A stretch of 64,000 nucleotides of DNA. Source: Pegea sp. RAD2-039 (Eukaryota; Chordata; Thaliacea; Salpida; Salpidae). The stretch lies in NCBI GenBank assembly GCA_034620365.1, contig JAQGEQ010000023.1, positions 62,001 to 126,000 of the forward strand, in the 5' to 3' direction. A model generated the notes under the pieces. It saw only the letters and a program-made list of their open reading frames with translations, was not told where the DNA came from and did not search any database. Below, one piece after another: positions 1 to 12,567 of the stretch. Both the position numbers and the translations under genes were made by a program. How positions within the stretch are numbered: the first letter of the stretch is position 1; each line of letters starts with the position of its first letter.

Positions 1-2
1 AA

Positions 3-3000
3 TATGCTGACAACTCTGGGTGTATTGCTCTATATGAACAGAAATTAAGCGGTCTCTTTTACCTAATTGATGATAAACTAACGTTAGTATTTGATTAGTA
101 TTAAAATCGGTAAATTATTATAATTTTTCAATGATATCAAATTATCGAGTATTTTGTTGTCAACTTTCAACAAGTTTTAAGTTGAAATCAATTCTTTGTT
201 ATCTAAAACTTGTTTCTTGCTCATAACTTTAAACCACACAACAAATACTCAGTTAGTAAAGAGAAAAGAATTTGTTAAGTGATATGAAATAGATTTTAGA
301 AGTAGTACATGTTTGGAAGACATAGTTGGAATTCTACAAACAAATTTCTCAAAATTATTTCTCAAAAGCATCAATTTCTACTTTATTTATTTTCTCAATA
401 AAACCTACAGATTTGCTGGAGCAACAGACTCGACTTTATTAGATCAATACAACAGCTTGCATAGCAACAATCCTTATTATGAGCAACCAAGGACTCGAGA
501 AGATGCCTTCATCATCAAACATTTTGCTGGAAAAGTCAAATATCGAATCACAGTTCGTCTTTTTACTGTAACCACCGGCCAGTTTTGACAAATGACATTT
601 TGTTGGTAGGATTTTCATGAAAAAAATCATGACCAAGTACGTGAAGATGTAGTCCAATTATTGAGGACCAGCTGGTCCAGTTTTGTCCAAGATGTCACGT
701 CCCAATCTCCTGCAGCTATGTACAGATGGGGAATTTTAAGGGCATTTGTACGAGCTGTGTCCGCTTTTCAATTTGCCGGCAGCCACCCTGGTAAGAAGTG
801 GTCTGGTCGCTTATTTTATTCTAAAATTAAATTGGGGACAGGTATGCTGAGCAAACTGCCCCTGTTGTGGCACATTCCTGGCAAAAACTCACCAGTGATG
901 AACAGTTATGAATTTGTTCGTCGAAAGTTGTAAGTTTCACGGTCGCCGCTGTCCACATTAATCGCCCCATTTCATCCCCAGACGCGCGAGACTGACCCAT
1001 CGACTTGTGGAACCCTGCAACCATCAACAATTCAATCCTCGGCGACGTCACGTGGTCAATGGAAAAGCGAAACGAAAAGTCAACAGCATCAGTCAGCAAT
1101 ACCAGGTCGAAATCATTCAAGCGTCACGCCACATTTCACTTCCATATTTGGAGTTGTGACGTGTTTTTGTTCACAGGCATCACTAGCGTCGTTGATGACG
1201 GCTTTGGAGAGTGCAAACCCTTTCTTCGTCAGATGTATGCAACCAAACACCGCAAAGGTGAGTTTCTGTCGCTTGTGTTGCTGTTGTCATGGCAAAAAGA
1301 CTCGATCCGACAATGTGATCTTTGATCTGATTTTTGTTGTAAGATTGCGGGATGTATTGATGATGATTTGATGTTACATCAACTACGATGTTCCGGGACC
1401 TTACAGACGATCACGATTCAACAAACTCGATTTGCTGCTCACTACACTTGTAAAGAATTTTACAAAAAATACAAAGTAAAAAAGATGACATTAAAAAGAT
1501 CTCAATCTCATCTACATCCGCTTGTAGTTGTTGATGAAAAGAGAGCCTGATGATCTCAATCAAATTGATGATTATTTAAAGAGTTTTCTTCCTTCGAATT
1601 TAGTGGAAAAAGATAAACAATTATATCAGATTGGGATTGGAAAGATTTTTCTTCATAAACCTCTTTGTCGTTATTTGAGGTTAAATCTTCGAATAAAAAA
1701 AGTTATTTGTGTGGTGAAAGTTCAATCTTATGTGAGAGGATTTCTTGAAAGAAGCAGATATGTTCATATGAAGAAGGCGGCTGTTCTGATTCAATCGATA
1801 TATCGAATGTACGCAGTCAGAAAAATTTACCAACCACTACTAGAAACTGAAGTAAAAATTTGTTTTTGAAATTATTGTTGACTCCCAACTAACTGTAGAC
1901 TCCCAGCTAACTGTTGACTCCCAGCTAACTGTAGACTCCCAACTAACTGTTGACTCCCAGCTAACTGTTGAATCATCAAATATCTGTTTAACTTTTATTC
2001 GGAATTTATTTCAGGATGATTTTGAAAATGAATCCACTGGTACTGATGACACTGTCTATATGTAAGAACCCACTTTATCTTGATTCTATCTAACTTGTTT
2101 GTTGTGTTAGGAATGAAAACGAAGCAGCAATTATCATTCAAACTTGTTGGAGAAACTACAAACAGCAAAAACTTGTAGACGAATCGATAATTACCATCCA
2201 AAAAAATTGGCGTGCTTATAAAGCTCGACAAAAATACAATAAATTGAAAGAGAAAGAAAAACCAAGGTGACAACTCTGTTTTACACTTGTTAACAAACAG
2301 AACCTGTTTCATCTTCTAATTGTTTGTTTTTCTTTGATAAAAGCTTGATGAGCAAGAAATCAACGATGGTGGATTTGTTCAGCAGACACACTTCATCTTC
2401 ATCAGTTGAATTAGAGGTTGAAGAGTCACAGCAAGAAGTCAAAACAAGTTTAGTGGATATGTTTTCCAGCGTATCAAAAGATCAAAAGTCATGTAGTGCT
2501 GGTGATGTGTTCCTTAATGCTGTTGGTAGTTTGTCGAAGAAAGACAGTTACATCAAACCAGTTAATTTCACACCAAACCCTCTCAAACTACAATCGTTGT
2601 TAGAAAAATACTGTGGTAAAGGTCTTGAAGATATTGATAAAAACGTAGATGATGAAGATAAAGACATAAGTACAGATGAAGATGAATTAGTCTCTGTGGA
2701 TGATATCAAGTGTTCAGATGATGCTTTTGTTGCTTACAGTAATTTAGAGAAGGAAACAGCTTCAACATCAGCTCTTTCTGATAGCGAGTTCTCACAACTC
2801 TCTCATCTTACTGGAGAAGACTCTCTTGTGGAAGAGACTCTTAATGAAGCTCTTGCATCCAAAGCAATCCCGAGAATTGATAATGAAATCCGAAACTTTA
2901 TTTGTCAATATGTTGCTTTTCATCAAGCTGAGTATGAACGAAAGATCAAAGATTTGATCCAGCCAAAGATTAAGTTGAAGATGAGTAAGAGACGTCAACA

Positions 3001-6000
3001 AAAACTCTATAAAGTGAGTCAAAATCCTCTCATACAATCTGATCTTCATCCTGATCTTCATCACAGGAAGTGAAGAAGATTGAAATGGCACAAATGTCAG
3101 CTTTGTATATTAAAGCTGGATCCTTAGACATTGACATTGAACGAATCCCTCTACCTAATTTCGAATCTCATTACTCAAGACGAAATTCAAGTGTGACATT
3201 CTCTGAACCAAGCACAAAAGATGAAGAATCTTTCCCTAGTTCACCTCTACAATCTCCTAAGATCAAGATGATACCACGGTAAGTACCACAAACTACTTAG
3301 ATTGTTCACTTTGCCTGTCACTTGCTGTTATGTCAACTGTGATTTAAGTTTCTATTTGATATCCGCTTCAACCACGTCACTTACTCACTAACTTGCTAAT
3401 TACTTAAGTAACTAGATGAGAAATCGACCCAGACAACTTTTTATTTCGTTTTTATTTTGCATGAAGTACAACAAATTTGATCAATTTATTTTTCTTTTTT
3501 TTTATGTTTGATTTTTTGTGACCCTTTTCTACTTTTTTCATTCCTCTCGACTAGTGGTGAAGATGATGATTCAACTAATCTTCAGTCTACAAGATCCAAA
3601 AGTACATCTCTTGAAAGGTGACTTCAAAACCGAGACTTTCTTCTCTCTGTTTTGCTGCATGTTTTTTGTTATTTTAAATTTCTTCTCCTGCTTTCATCTA
3701 ATATCTCAAAATGTCATCCTCAGTGTGGCCATGTTTAGTAGAAGATCGGTTCCAGCTGAAAACTCACCAAGATCTCTTCCTAAACGCCGAAGAAGCAACT
3801 CAGCTATTGAGACTTACGCAGTCCAAGAAAATCAGTTTCAAGCTCTTAAAGATCCCATTGAAAAGAAGAGAATAGATGAGCACCAGGTGGCGTTGTTACT
3901 TTGTTACCTACTCATGTTTAAATAACTCCTTCAGCCGCAAGAAACTCCTAAAAAGTCCCGGATGGGAGCAAGATTACGCAACCTCCTAACCTACAAACAT
4001 TCCCAGAATCCAACCACTGCCAGTGATAAACCACCAACAAAAAAAGCTTCAGGTGAAACACACAGCGTCATCTAGTGGTTGTTTGATATCTTCTTCATGA
4101 TCAGGAACACCAAATTCATCTACTGATAATCTCAGTGATACTAATAATGACAATGCAATGAAAGTAAAATCCTTGGAAGCTGAGAATATCTCAGTAAAAG
4201 TCCTCATCACCTCTAATGATGAACTGAACTTCTTGGATAAGTTTATCGCTGATAGAGTTAGTTGCTATGACAACGATCTCGATCATTTGATATTGATCTT
4301 CTTGATATAGGCGATCAATTTTACTGACATGAATGAAGTTGATTCAGTTTTTTCCAACTCTATCCGTTGCTTCAGAGACATTTTACTTGACATGTTTGCT
4401 GATTCCTTACAAGAACATGATGGCGTGAAAAGCTGTTTAAGATATAAAGACATCGTTGTCAGATTTGAACAGGTTGGTTGCTGCTGGTCGCTACTGGTTG
4501 TTTTACTGGTTGTTTCTACTGGCTGTTTCTACTGGTTGTTTCTACTAGTTGTTTCTACTGGTTGTTTCTACTGGTAGTTTTACTGGTTGTTTCTACTGGT
4601 TGTTTTACTGGTTGTTGTTTCTACTGGTTGCTTCTACTGATTTTTTTACTGGTTGTTTCTACTGGTTGTTTTACTGGTTGTTGTTTCTACTGATAGTTTT
4701 ACTGGTTGTTTCTACTGGTTGTTTTACTGGTTGTTGTTTCTACTGGTAGTTTTTACTGGTTGTTTCTACTGATTGTTTTACTGGTTGTTTCTACTGGTAG
4801 TTTTTACTGGTTGTTTCTACTGATTGTTTCTACTGGTTGTTTCTACTGATTGTTTTACTGATTTTTATACTGGTTGTTTTTACTGGTTGTTTCTACTGGT
4901 TGTTTTTACTGGTTAATGATACTTGTTATTGTTTTAGGTGTTAAAAACGAAGGCAGCAAATGTGAAAAACAATAGATACGCTGTTGTATTAGGAGTAAAT
5001 GGTTTTCGGGGTTATCTTGATGAATTTGTTTCTATTCAAGAAAAGAAGAAAAAAAACAAGAAAGAAAAAGAAGAGAAGAAAATTGTAAATAATTCATCTT
5101 CATATGATCCTTCTACTAGTTGTATCTTCCAGGAAGTTCTAGGACACCGATTTCTGATCCGCCAGTGGGGTGTGACCCAGTTTTGTGAGTATTGTAGTGA
5201 TACAATGTATGCCATGGATACTGGATACTGTTGTGAGGTGTGTCAATTTGTCTGCCACAAATCTTGTGTTCGGAAAATTTCATCGAGATGTACATGCGGT
5301 AAATCAGGACCTCCTAGAAAACTAATTGGAGAAAAATTATCGAGTTTAGTTGATAGTGATAGGTAAAAGATTTGATTGTTCTCTACTATACCTAAATCGC
5401 CCCATTTCAGACTAGTGCCCCTGTTTCTTGAACGAGCTTGTTGCTATATTGAGGATCAGGAAGTGTTGTCAACATCCGGAATTTATCGAAAGTCACCACC
5501 TCGCCCGGAAGTCAACAAATTCATCGCGCTTCTAAACCGCGATTACGAATGCAACAATGTAGCTCCCTGATCATCAAATTCATCTGATTCCAACATCCGA
5601 CATCTTTCAGATCAAGTTTGAAGATCATAAACCTCACACAGTCGCTTACTGCATCAAAAACTTCCTGCGTCAGCTCCCGACTCCTGTTTGTCCTTTTGAT
5701 ATCTTCGTCAAGTTCAATCAAGCCGCGCGTGAGTGACGTCATCATCACGTCATCACTTCATCGTCATCTGCTTCCATCACAGAGTTAACAGATCGAAGTA
5801 AACGTCTCGCGTCCGCCTGGTGCACGATTGAATCATGGCCGCGTGAAAACAGATGCGTGTTTGAACGAATGCTCTTCCACTTCGTCCGTGTCTCTCATTT
5901 CCATACTGCCAATCGAATGACTACTTACAATATGGCGGTGTGCTTCGCGCCTTCGCTCTTCGTCGCTCCACCATTCTTCAAGATCCAACCGAATATGAGC

Positions 6001-6920
6001 GAGATGAAACCGATCATCGAGTCAGTTATCTTCTACTCTCTACCTCCCCCTAGTGGCTATTTTTTTCATCTTTAGTGTCTTGGCTGAAATCATCAAATGT
6101 CGAGAAGAGATTTACAACTTCCAAACAGATCTTCCGTTTACATATGATCAAGTCAAACAAAGATTAGAAGATCAACTCCAACACATCAAAAACTCGTTAA
6201 ATCCAATTGATCTTAAAGATCTTCAAAGCTCTTCCGACTTCTCTTTCAAACCTCACAAGTCAGTTCCTCTTTCTTATTTTCTGCATGGCTGATTTCTTGC
6301 TCTGTTTTGTTGATGAAGTCATCAAAAACGCTTGATGACGTCATCGTTTCATGCATGACTAACTTTTGTTCTTTTTTTTGTTTCGTTCTCGTCCTCTACA
6401 TCTGCATGTTGTTGTTGGAATCGAAGATCGAAGTCTCCAGGTAATGGCATTATATGCGGCAGTGACGTCATCATCGCTCTCACACGCTCTTCATCTTTCT
6501 CATCTTAATCTTTCTACTCAGAGCAAGGAAGGATTCTTCCCCGCAAACCTACTGGAGCTCATCCGGCCAGAATCTTGCATCTGCCACAATCAACAGTGGA
6601 CCAGTTGCGTGTGTCCTTGCGACCGGAAGAGCCCGCCCAAGACTCCTTTCGAAGGTCTTCATCATCTTCCCACTTCTCGAATCTCAAACTTCTTTTTTAG
6701 GAGTTTAAAAGTTCGACATCCTATCAACAAACGTTCCAAAACAAGAACACCTTCGAAACGTCGTCGTCGCCGTGGAATAGTGGGTCTTCAGATTCACCGG
6801 TCACCTACCAAGGCGTCCACAGAGGTTACGGAAGTTTAAGCTCCAATAAAAGATTATCAGCTTCCATCCGGAAGAAGATGCCGTCGATTGGACGCCGTCG
6901 AAGTCGTCCTGGTAACTGAT
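3..6920 (+). CDS. MYO9: Class IX unconventional myosin (motor-RhoGAP), 5' end missing
   Basis: Actin motor fused to a Rho GTPase-activating tail, expected to travel on actin and switch Rho off locally. The window opens inside the motor; exons I can place include 3-82, 411-552, 610-790, about 983-1257 (ANPFFVRCMQPN, motor end), 1344-1475 and 1528-1851. Four IQ motifs for calmodulin-type light chains follow in 1528-2266 (e.g. AAVLIQSIYRMYAVRKIY, IITIQKNWRAYKARQKY). A low-complexity acidic/serine linker spans 2344-4052. A C1 zinc domain (C-x2-C and C-x2-C pairs after HRFLIRQWG) lies in 4938-5362, and RhoGAP in about 5411-6257, with the arginine-finger context TSGIYRKS. The order motor-IQ-C1-RhoGAP is diagnostic of class IX. 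The loop-2 exon near 834-930 and the last tail exons (6366-6920) are not securely joined; the stop could be 6838 or 6920. Two introns carry minisatellites. Family call very sure; exon details moderate. Confidence 0.93.
1878..1967 (+). repeat. 18-base minisatellite, five units, in a myosin intron
   Basis: Five head-to-tail units of 18 bases, consensus TTGACTCCCAGCTAACTG. Units alternate between TTG and TAG at the start and differ by A/G in the middle, so the array probably grew by duplicating pairs of units. It lies in the intron between the IQ exon ending at 1851 and the exon starting at 2015. Confidence 0.9.
4477..4916 (+). repeat. Long TTTCTACTGGTTG-type minisatellite in a myosin intron
   Basis: About 440 bases of imperfect 12-15-base units based on TTTCTACTGGTTG and TTTTACTGGTTG. 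It fills nearly all of the intron between the exon ending about 4470 and the C1-domain exon starting at 4938. It is strongly pyrimidine/GT-biased on the + strand. The open frames running through it (valine/leucine/phenylalanine/tyrosine-rich) are by-products of the repeat, not protein. Confidence 0.92.
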
Positions 6921-7152
6921 GACGTCATCTTCAGTGCTCTTTCGACAAATTTGGCGGCAAACTTTTCAGCATCCAATCAAATTGCAGTATGTGCCTTATA
7001 TGAAAGAGCAACTCCAGCTATTTAATTTCTTCATCAAAATACTCTTCTTCTTCTTCTTTCTTCTTTTATTCAATCTTTTTCTTTTATTTACCTTCTACAA
7101 ATATTTGCAACTTCCTGTAATCAGCAGGGTTTCACTAATCTATCGAATCTGA

Positions 7153-9125
7153 TGTCAACATCAACAATTGAATCAATTATTTGTTTGTTTGAAATTCTTG
7201 CCTTTCAAGTAGAGTTTGCTGTTGTCGTTTGTTGTTGTTTTCTATTTGTCTTTTACTAAGCGTTGAAACAAATTGTTTAAAATTGAATAAACGAAGCGGT
7301 ACCTTTAGGAACCAAACAGTGAAAAATCTAATTGAAACGAATTTAATTTTAATAAAAATGCTTTTTTTTACAATTTGTCAAATTTACATTTTTCGTAAAG
7401 TCTTTTTAAAAATAGTTTTTCCAAATACCTATAAAATATGTAACAGCAAAATGAACCTTATACATGTAGCTCCTCTAGCTGATATGAGAGTTTTTACATT
7501 ACTTTCAAATCTTTTTCAGGCTCTGTAGTAGTCACAATAAAGCTCGTAAAAAATAGTTTTGTAAAATAACTTCATGAAAGTACTTTAAATAGTGAGGTCT
7601 TCTTTTAACATTTCACTGAATATGTGTTACAGCCTTTTTCAATTTTCTAGTTATTGTCCTTTATTATATATTTCCACTAATCTTAAAATTATTTAACATT
7701 TATTCTTTGCAAAACATTTTTTAAACTTTGGGGCATTTACTTACATCATTAAAATCATTAATTTTATGAATAGAAAAAAGATAAATTATGTAATTGAATA
7801 ATTACAATGCTTCATTAAAAGCAAAGGCTAGAAAGTAAATCCAGGCAGGAAAAATTACTTTTTGTTGTCCTTGATGTCACTGTCCCAAGTCACTGGACCG
7901 CGTCACCAAATATCAGATTTAAAGAGTAAGGATAGACCAGTTGTCTCTGAGTTCCAATTTAATAAAAATCTACTTTGCAGGCGAGAAGGTAAAATTTTCT
8001 TTCAAACTGATTTGAGCCAACTTTTTTCAAAATGTGGATTTGAGTTGAAAGATTAATTAACTTGATGTTGTATCATCGTTCTACTTTTCTATGAGTGATT
8101 AACATAAAAACATTTACTTACACGTATTTAATTACACTTGTTTTCAATTTATAAGATATCAGTTTTTAAACCAGTTAATTTTCTTGTACAGAAATTGAAT
8201 TATAGATTTTGATATTTTTTGTTTGTTTTCTGTTCGCTCACAACTTTTGACTTATAAACTTTAAAAAATGTAACAAATTAATAAACTGATGATTTTCTAT
8301 CTGAGGTACAAACATAGTAAGAACTAGTTGCCATTAATCTAATTACAATGTTTTCTCTAAACCATTTGCAACGATTGTATAAAATATTTTATTTAGGTTT
8401 GGTAATATTGGAAACAGCAAAAACCTAAAATAATTAAAACAATTTTTAATAAAAAACCTAATTTTAACTGGTGGCCATTTTTTCCCTTTGTGATAAAAAT
8501 TCACTCTGTTCAAGAGTAGAAGCAAAATTATTTAGATGTAATTTTATTCTTATAATTATTATTAAATAATTTAAGCAAAATTAATCAAAACATAGATATT
8601 TTTATTCTTCTATCAGTAAACTACACGTTTTTCCATCAACACTAAGTGACGCTGTCAAATTTCTTAATATAATCGCAATTTTAGTCTCAACCTTGTGCTT
8701 AGCCAACTTTCATCAATTCATATTTATCAGTTGCTTTCTGAGTTTCCAGTGTTTCTAAAGTTTTTCAATTTCTTTTTCGAATGCAATTAGTTAAGCAGTT
8801 GATTTATTTCAAAAAATTCTTTCATTTAGTAAAAAATCTCATAAATTATATTTAAAATATATTATAATTAATTAATGCTTATATATATGTAAATTTTTAT
8901 TTATAACAAGATTTGATTATTATAAATATTTCTCATTTAAAAATTTTCTCATAAACAATTATTTTTATATTAATATTTTCCTAAAAGCATATTTGAAATT
9001 TTATTTATAAATATGAAGTTTTTATATAAGTAGTCATTCAAGTTTTGTTACTATCAACTACAATTTTTGCAATAATATTTTTAAACTAATCATTTAATAA
9101 ATGAATTTTATAGAAGTTACTTAAA
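7153..9125. other. AT-rich spacer between myosin and GrpE genes
   Basis: No gene recognised. Poly-pyrimidine and AATAAA-like stretches near 7060-7400 fit the 3' untranslated end of the myosin transcript. Short open frames at 7229-7528 and 7862-8056 show no family resemblance or codon regularity. A 34-base segment at 7889-7922 is about three-quarters identical to 63918-63951. Confidence 0.6.
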
Positions 9126-10137
9126 ATGTTTACATTTGCCTTGTCATCATCTAGGGCTTCTATTCGACGTCCAAGTGTTATCAAGTTGGTCCATTTTCTT
9201 TTAATAGTTTATTTATTTATATTATCTAACATTTGACAAATTATTAGTGATCTTTTAGAAAATATTGTGAGCAAAGGAGTAAGTAAATATGAGTTATAAA
9301 TTAAAAGTAGAAATTAGCATGATAAATATGAAGAAACTGACAACATATGTCTTTATTTATTTGGGTCACATTTAAAAAAATGGGAAAGAATCTAAATTTC
9401 CTAAGTTATGAATCTATTAAACTTGTATATTAAGCAGAAACTACCTTATGTAGTATCTTGAAACTATTTGCTTTATGAGCTCAGCTACAAAAACTTCACA
9501 AACTTTATATTTTTTATAGAAGTTATCAGGCATTTATACAATCTGGCAAAAGATTACAGACTACGGATTGTGATGAAACTACATCTGTTGAAGAAGAACT
9601 AAAACTAGAAATTAAAACACTTCAAGAAACTATTTGTGAATTCAAAGTAAGTTTCTCATAAAACATTTTCATCTTTCTTATTTTGTTGGATGGAAAATTT
9701 TTTAGGACAAATATCAGAGATCTTTAGCTGAAACTGAAAATGTGAGGCAGCGAATGAAGAAGCAAATTGAAGATGCAAAAGTCTTTGGAATCCAATCTTT
9801 CTGTAAAGATCTTTTGTCAGTTGCTGATATCATGAAGATGGCGGTGAAAAGTATCCCTGAAGACAGATTGTCAAATTGTGATAGTGTTTGGAGTGGTTTG
9901 CATCAAGGAGTTGTTATGACTGATAAAGAGCTTCATTCCGTATTTGAAAGACATGGATTGACTATGATCTCAGCTGAAATTGGGGAGAAATTTGATCCAA
10001 ACCAGCATGAAGCCTTATTTGAGGTTCCATCTGATCAAATGGAAGCTGGAATGGTGGCTCACGTTGAACAAAATGGTTATCAACTGAAAGGAAGAAATAT
10101 TCGAGCTGTCAAGGTTGGAGTTTCTAAAAAGATCTGA
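9126..10137 (+). CDS. GRPEL1: GrpE-type nucleotide exchange factor, mitochondrial
   Basis: Releases ADP from mitochondrial Hsp70 during protein import and folding in the matrix. Three exons: 9126-9184, 9520-9646 and 9706-10137, giving 205 codons with matching phases. The N-terminus is rich in Ser/Arg and lacks acid residues, as in a matrix-targeting presequence. A coiled-coil helix (EEELKLEIKTLQETICEF onward) leads into the GrpE beta domain, with NQHEALFEVPSDQ, a glycine/valine-rich segment and the closing GRNIRAVKVGVSKK typical of the family. Length is normal for animal GRPEL proteins. An ortholog of GRPEL1 rather than GRPEL2 is assumed, since invertebrates usually have one copy. Confidence 0.93.
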
Positions 10138-11249
10138 TTCAATTATTGTCATGTTCATGAAGAATCCCTGAAATAGATCGTGAGAAAGTTGGAAATATTT
10201 ATTTGATCATCTTCCTCAAAACAGTTTGATTTACTTTTTCCAAATAAATTGAAATATTTGTTCAGTTTGGTGCTGATTTTCCTGAAAAATTTCAACTAAT
10301 AAAACTCACTCCATTTACCTTCACATTTTGTTTTATAATTTCAGGAAAATCTTGGATGTTTAATCTTCAGTAAGATCAGTAATTTAAGCCTCTTTGAGTT
10401 AGTCCGGCAAACTTATCAATTTTTTATATTAGTTGAGATATTTGTTTATATAAAAATCTCAAATCCATTTCAGTAGTTTTTTAATATTTTTCTAATTATG
10501 AAATTTTAGTAAAACTTTTGAAATTATTTCTGGAAATGGAAATTTGTAGTTAGATTATTAAAAGCTCTTATTTAGAAACTATTAATAATAGGCATTCAAG
10601 TGATTGGTACATTAAGTCACGTGACTATAGTAGTGAGAAAAGTATCCTTGTGTCTATAATGACAGGAATAAAATCTAGAAAAGCTGAGGGTCCAGTGATT
10701 TCAGAAATAAAGCTCAGAAAAGTGATTGTTGAGATTATTCAAAATTAAAATATTGTGAACAATTGTAGAACTTCTTATTTGTTGGACGACAAAAGTCTGA
10801 AGATCAACATCTCAAAGATTGGATTTTTTTAAATCAGCAACTTCATCTTTTCAATCTTTTTGATTTTTCGTTTCAACCTTTTTCTTTAGGAGCAAATAAT
10901 TTTCTTTTGAAAACAAAACGACTTGGAAAACATATTTTGAATAAATTAGCAAAATAAATACTCTGAAGGATTTACAGACAAATATTTTATTTCAGCGATA
11001 AATACATTTTAAGACTTGTTCAAGCTTTACTTGAAGAAATGATTTAATTAAAACAACAAGATGTTTAATTTCTATAAAAGAATTCTAATCTTACATTTAA
11101 AGGAGGTAAAAGAAATATGAGAATAAAAGTATTTTTGTTTTGGTTTTTAACTTGAATCAATAAAAATAAGAGTTTCTAAAAATAAACAAACCATATTTTA
11201 AAATATTGAGTTGCTAACAAACCAGAAGACATTTATTATTATACAATTA
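10138..11249. other. AT-rich spacer after GrpE gene
   Basis: Holds the 3' untranslated region of the GrpE gene (AATAAA near 10244) and otherwise AT-rich sequence in which I recognise no gene. Confidence 0.5.
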
Positions 11250-11319
11250 AAGATTTGGTGCAATATAGAAGTTTGTATCTTTGTAAAGAAGATTTTAACG
11301 AATAAGATTGAGAAAGAAG

Positions 11320-11375
11320 AAGTACATCACAAAACTCAGATGGTAAGTAGGAGCTTGAAGTTCTGTGATGTACTT
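11320..11375 (+). ncRNA. Candidate small-RNA hairpin, copy 1
   Basis: A 17-base arm AAGTACATCACAAAACT is followed by a 22-base loop and the complementary arm AGTTCTGTGATGTACTT, with a single mismatch (C against A). The 56-base size and single stem-loop shape are like a compact pre-miRNA. The strand is not known; the hairpin would fold from either. I recognise no known miRNA seed. Confidence 0.45.
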
Positions 11376-11713
11376 TAAAAAGATTTAATTAACTTGATAT
11401 ATACGAACTTTGATGAATAAAATAATATAAAACTTCCAATTTTCAATGTTTTAAACAAATAAATGAAACTAGAACAGAAAGACAACAAAATGTTATTTTA
11501 AAGACTAAAATAAAAACAATTCTTTTTCAACAGGGTTAAACAAATATTCAGAGAAATTAAATAATATCGAACAATACAAGTATTATCCTAGAAAACTAAT
11601 CAAATCATAAGACAATCATTATTAAACAAATAAAAGTTTCAAAAAGATTTGATGCAATAAAGAAGTTTGTATCTTTGTAAAGAAGATTTTAACGAATAAG
11701 ATTGAGAAAGAAG

Positions 11714-11769
11714 AAGTACATCACAAAACTCAGATGGTAAGTAGGAGCTTGAAGTTTTGTGATGTACTT
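11714..11769 (+). ncRNA. Candidate small-RNA hairpin, copy 2
   Basis: Same hairpin with a perfect 17-bp stem: AAGTACATCACAAAACT against AGTTTTGTGATGTACTT, 22-base loop identical to copy 1. It lies 394 bases downstream of copy 1. Confidence 0.48.
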
Positions 11770-12028
11770 TAAAAAGATTTAATTAACTTGATATATAAAA
11801 ACTTTGATGAATAAAATAATATAAAACTTTCAATTTTCAATGTTTTAAACAAATAACAATAAATGAAATTAAAACTAGATCCAAAAGATAACAATATGTT
11901 ATTTCAAAACTAATCAAATCATATAACAATCATTATTAAACAAATAAAAGATTTCAAAAAGATTTGATGCAATATAGAAGTTTGTATCTTTGTAAAGAAG
12001 ATTTTAACGAATAAGATTGAGAAAGAAG

Positions 12029-12084
12029 AAGTACATCACAAAACTCAGATGGTAAGTAGGAGCTTGAAGTTTTGTGATGTACTT
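12029..12084 (+). ncRNA. Candidate small-RNA hairpin, copy 3
   Basis: Third hairpin, again with a perfect 17-bp stem and the same 22-base loop, 315 bases after copy 2. The flanking block ends soon after it. Confidence 0.48.
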
Positions 12085-12567
12085 TAAGAAGATTTAATTA
12101 GTGTTTGTTTTTTTGTTTAATTAATAGATGTTTGTATTTTAAGTAAAGAAGATTTGAATGATTTTAAAGTTGCAGACAATAAAATAAACTATTTTAGAAA
12201 TCACAGTCTCATCAATATTGTAAATATCATAGAAAAAACAACAAAATTCAAACTCAGTTTGGTTTTTGATCATTAAACAAAGTAAATATTAAAACAGATC
12301 ACTAATTGATGTTTAAAAGATATCAAAATTGTTTCTCGACTATTATTGTTTACCCAACTTATTTAACAAATCAAAATACAAAAACTGTTTTCGAGATAAT
12401 TTTTTAAAAATGAGATAGGTTATGTAGAAAGAATGAAATTATTATCAAATTAATTTTACCTCCTTTAAAGGCCTTTCTTAGTTAATCTAAACTGTTACTT
12501 AAAACACAAGAAAAGACATAACAATCTACAGAAACTTATAGAGAGACACAAACAACATTTGAAGATC

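Larger units (their letters stand above)
11250..12101 (+). repeat. Three tandem copies of a conserved hairpin-bearing block
   Basis: Three copies of a near-identical block lie at about 11250-11465, 11645-11856 and 11959-12101 (the last is cut short on the right). Each starts with a purine-rich leader (GTATCTTTGTAAAGAAG), then a hairpin, then GATTTAATTAACTTGATATA in the two full copies. Identity across the first 140 bases is almost complete, while the DNA between copies differs. The array sits between two convergent genes and has no open frame. Confidence 0.9.

Noticed and set aside
4329-4749. Overlapping open frames rich in Val, Leu, Phe, Tyr, Trp and Cys
   Set aside because: The part after 4470 is the intronic minisatellite; only the first section (to about 4470) is a real myosin exon.
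7889-7922. Similarity to 63918-63951 (about 26 of 34 bases)
   Set aside because: Suggestive of a shared repeat, but flanks do not match and such a short match could arise by chance in this much sequence.
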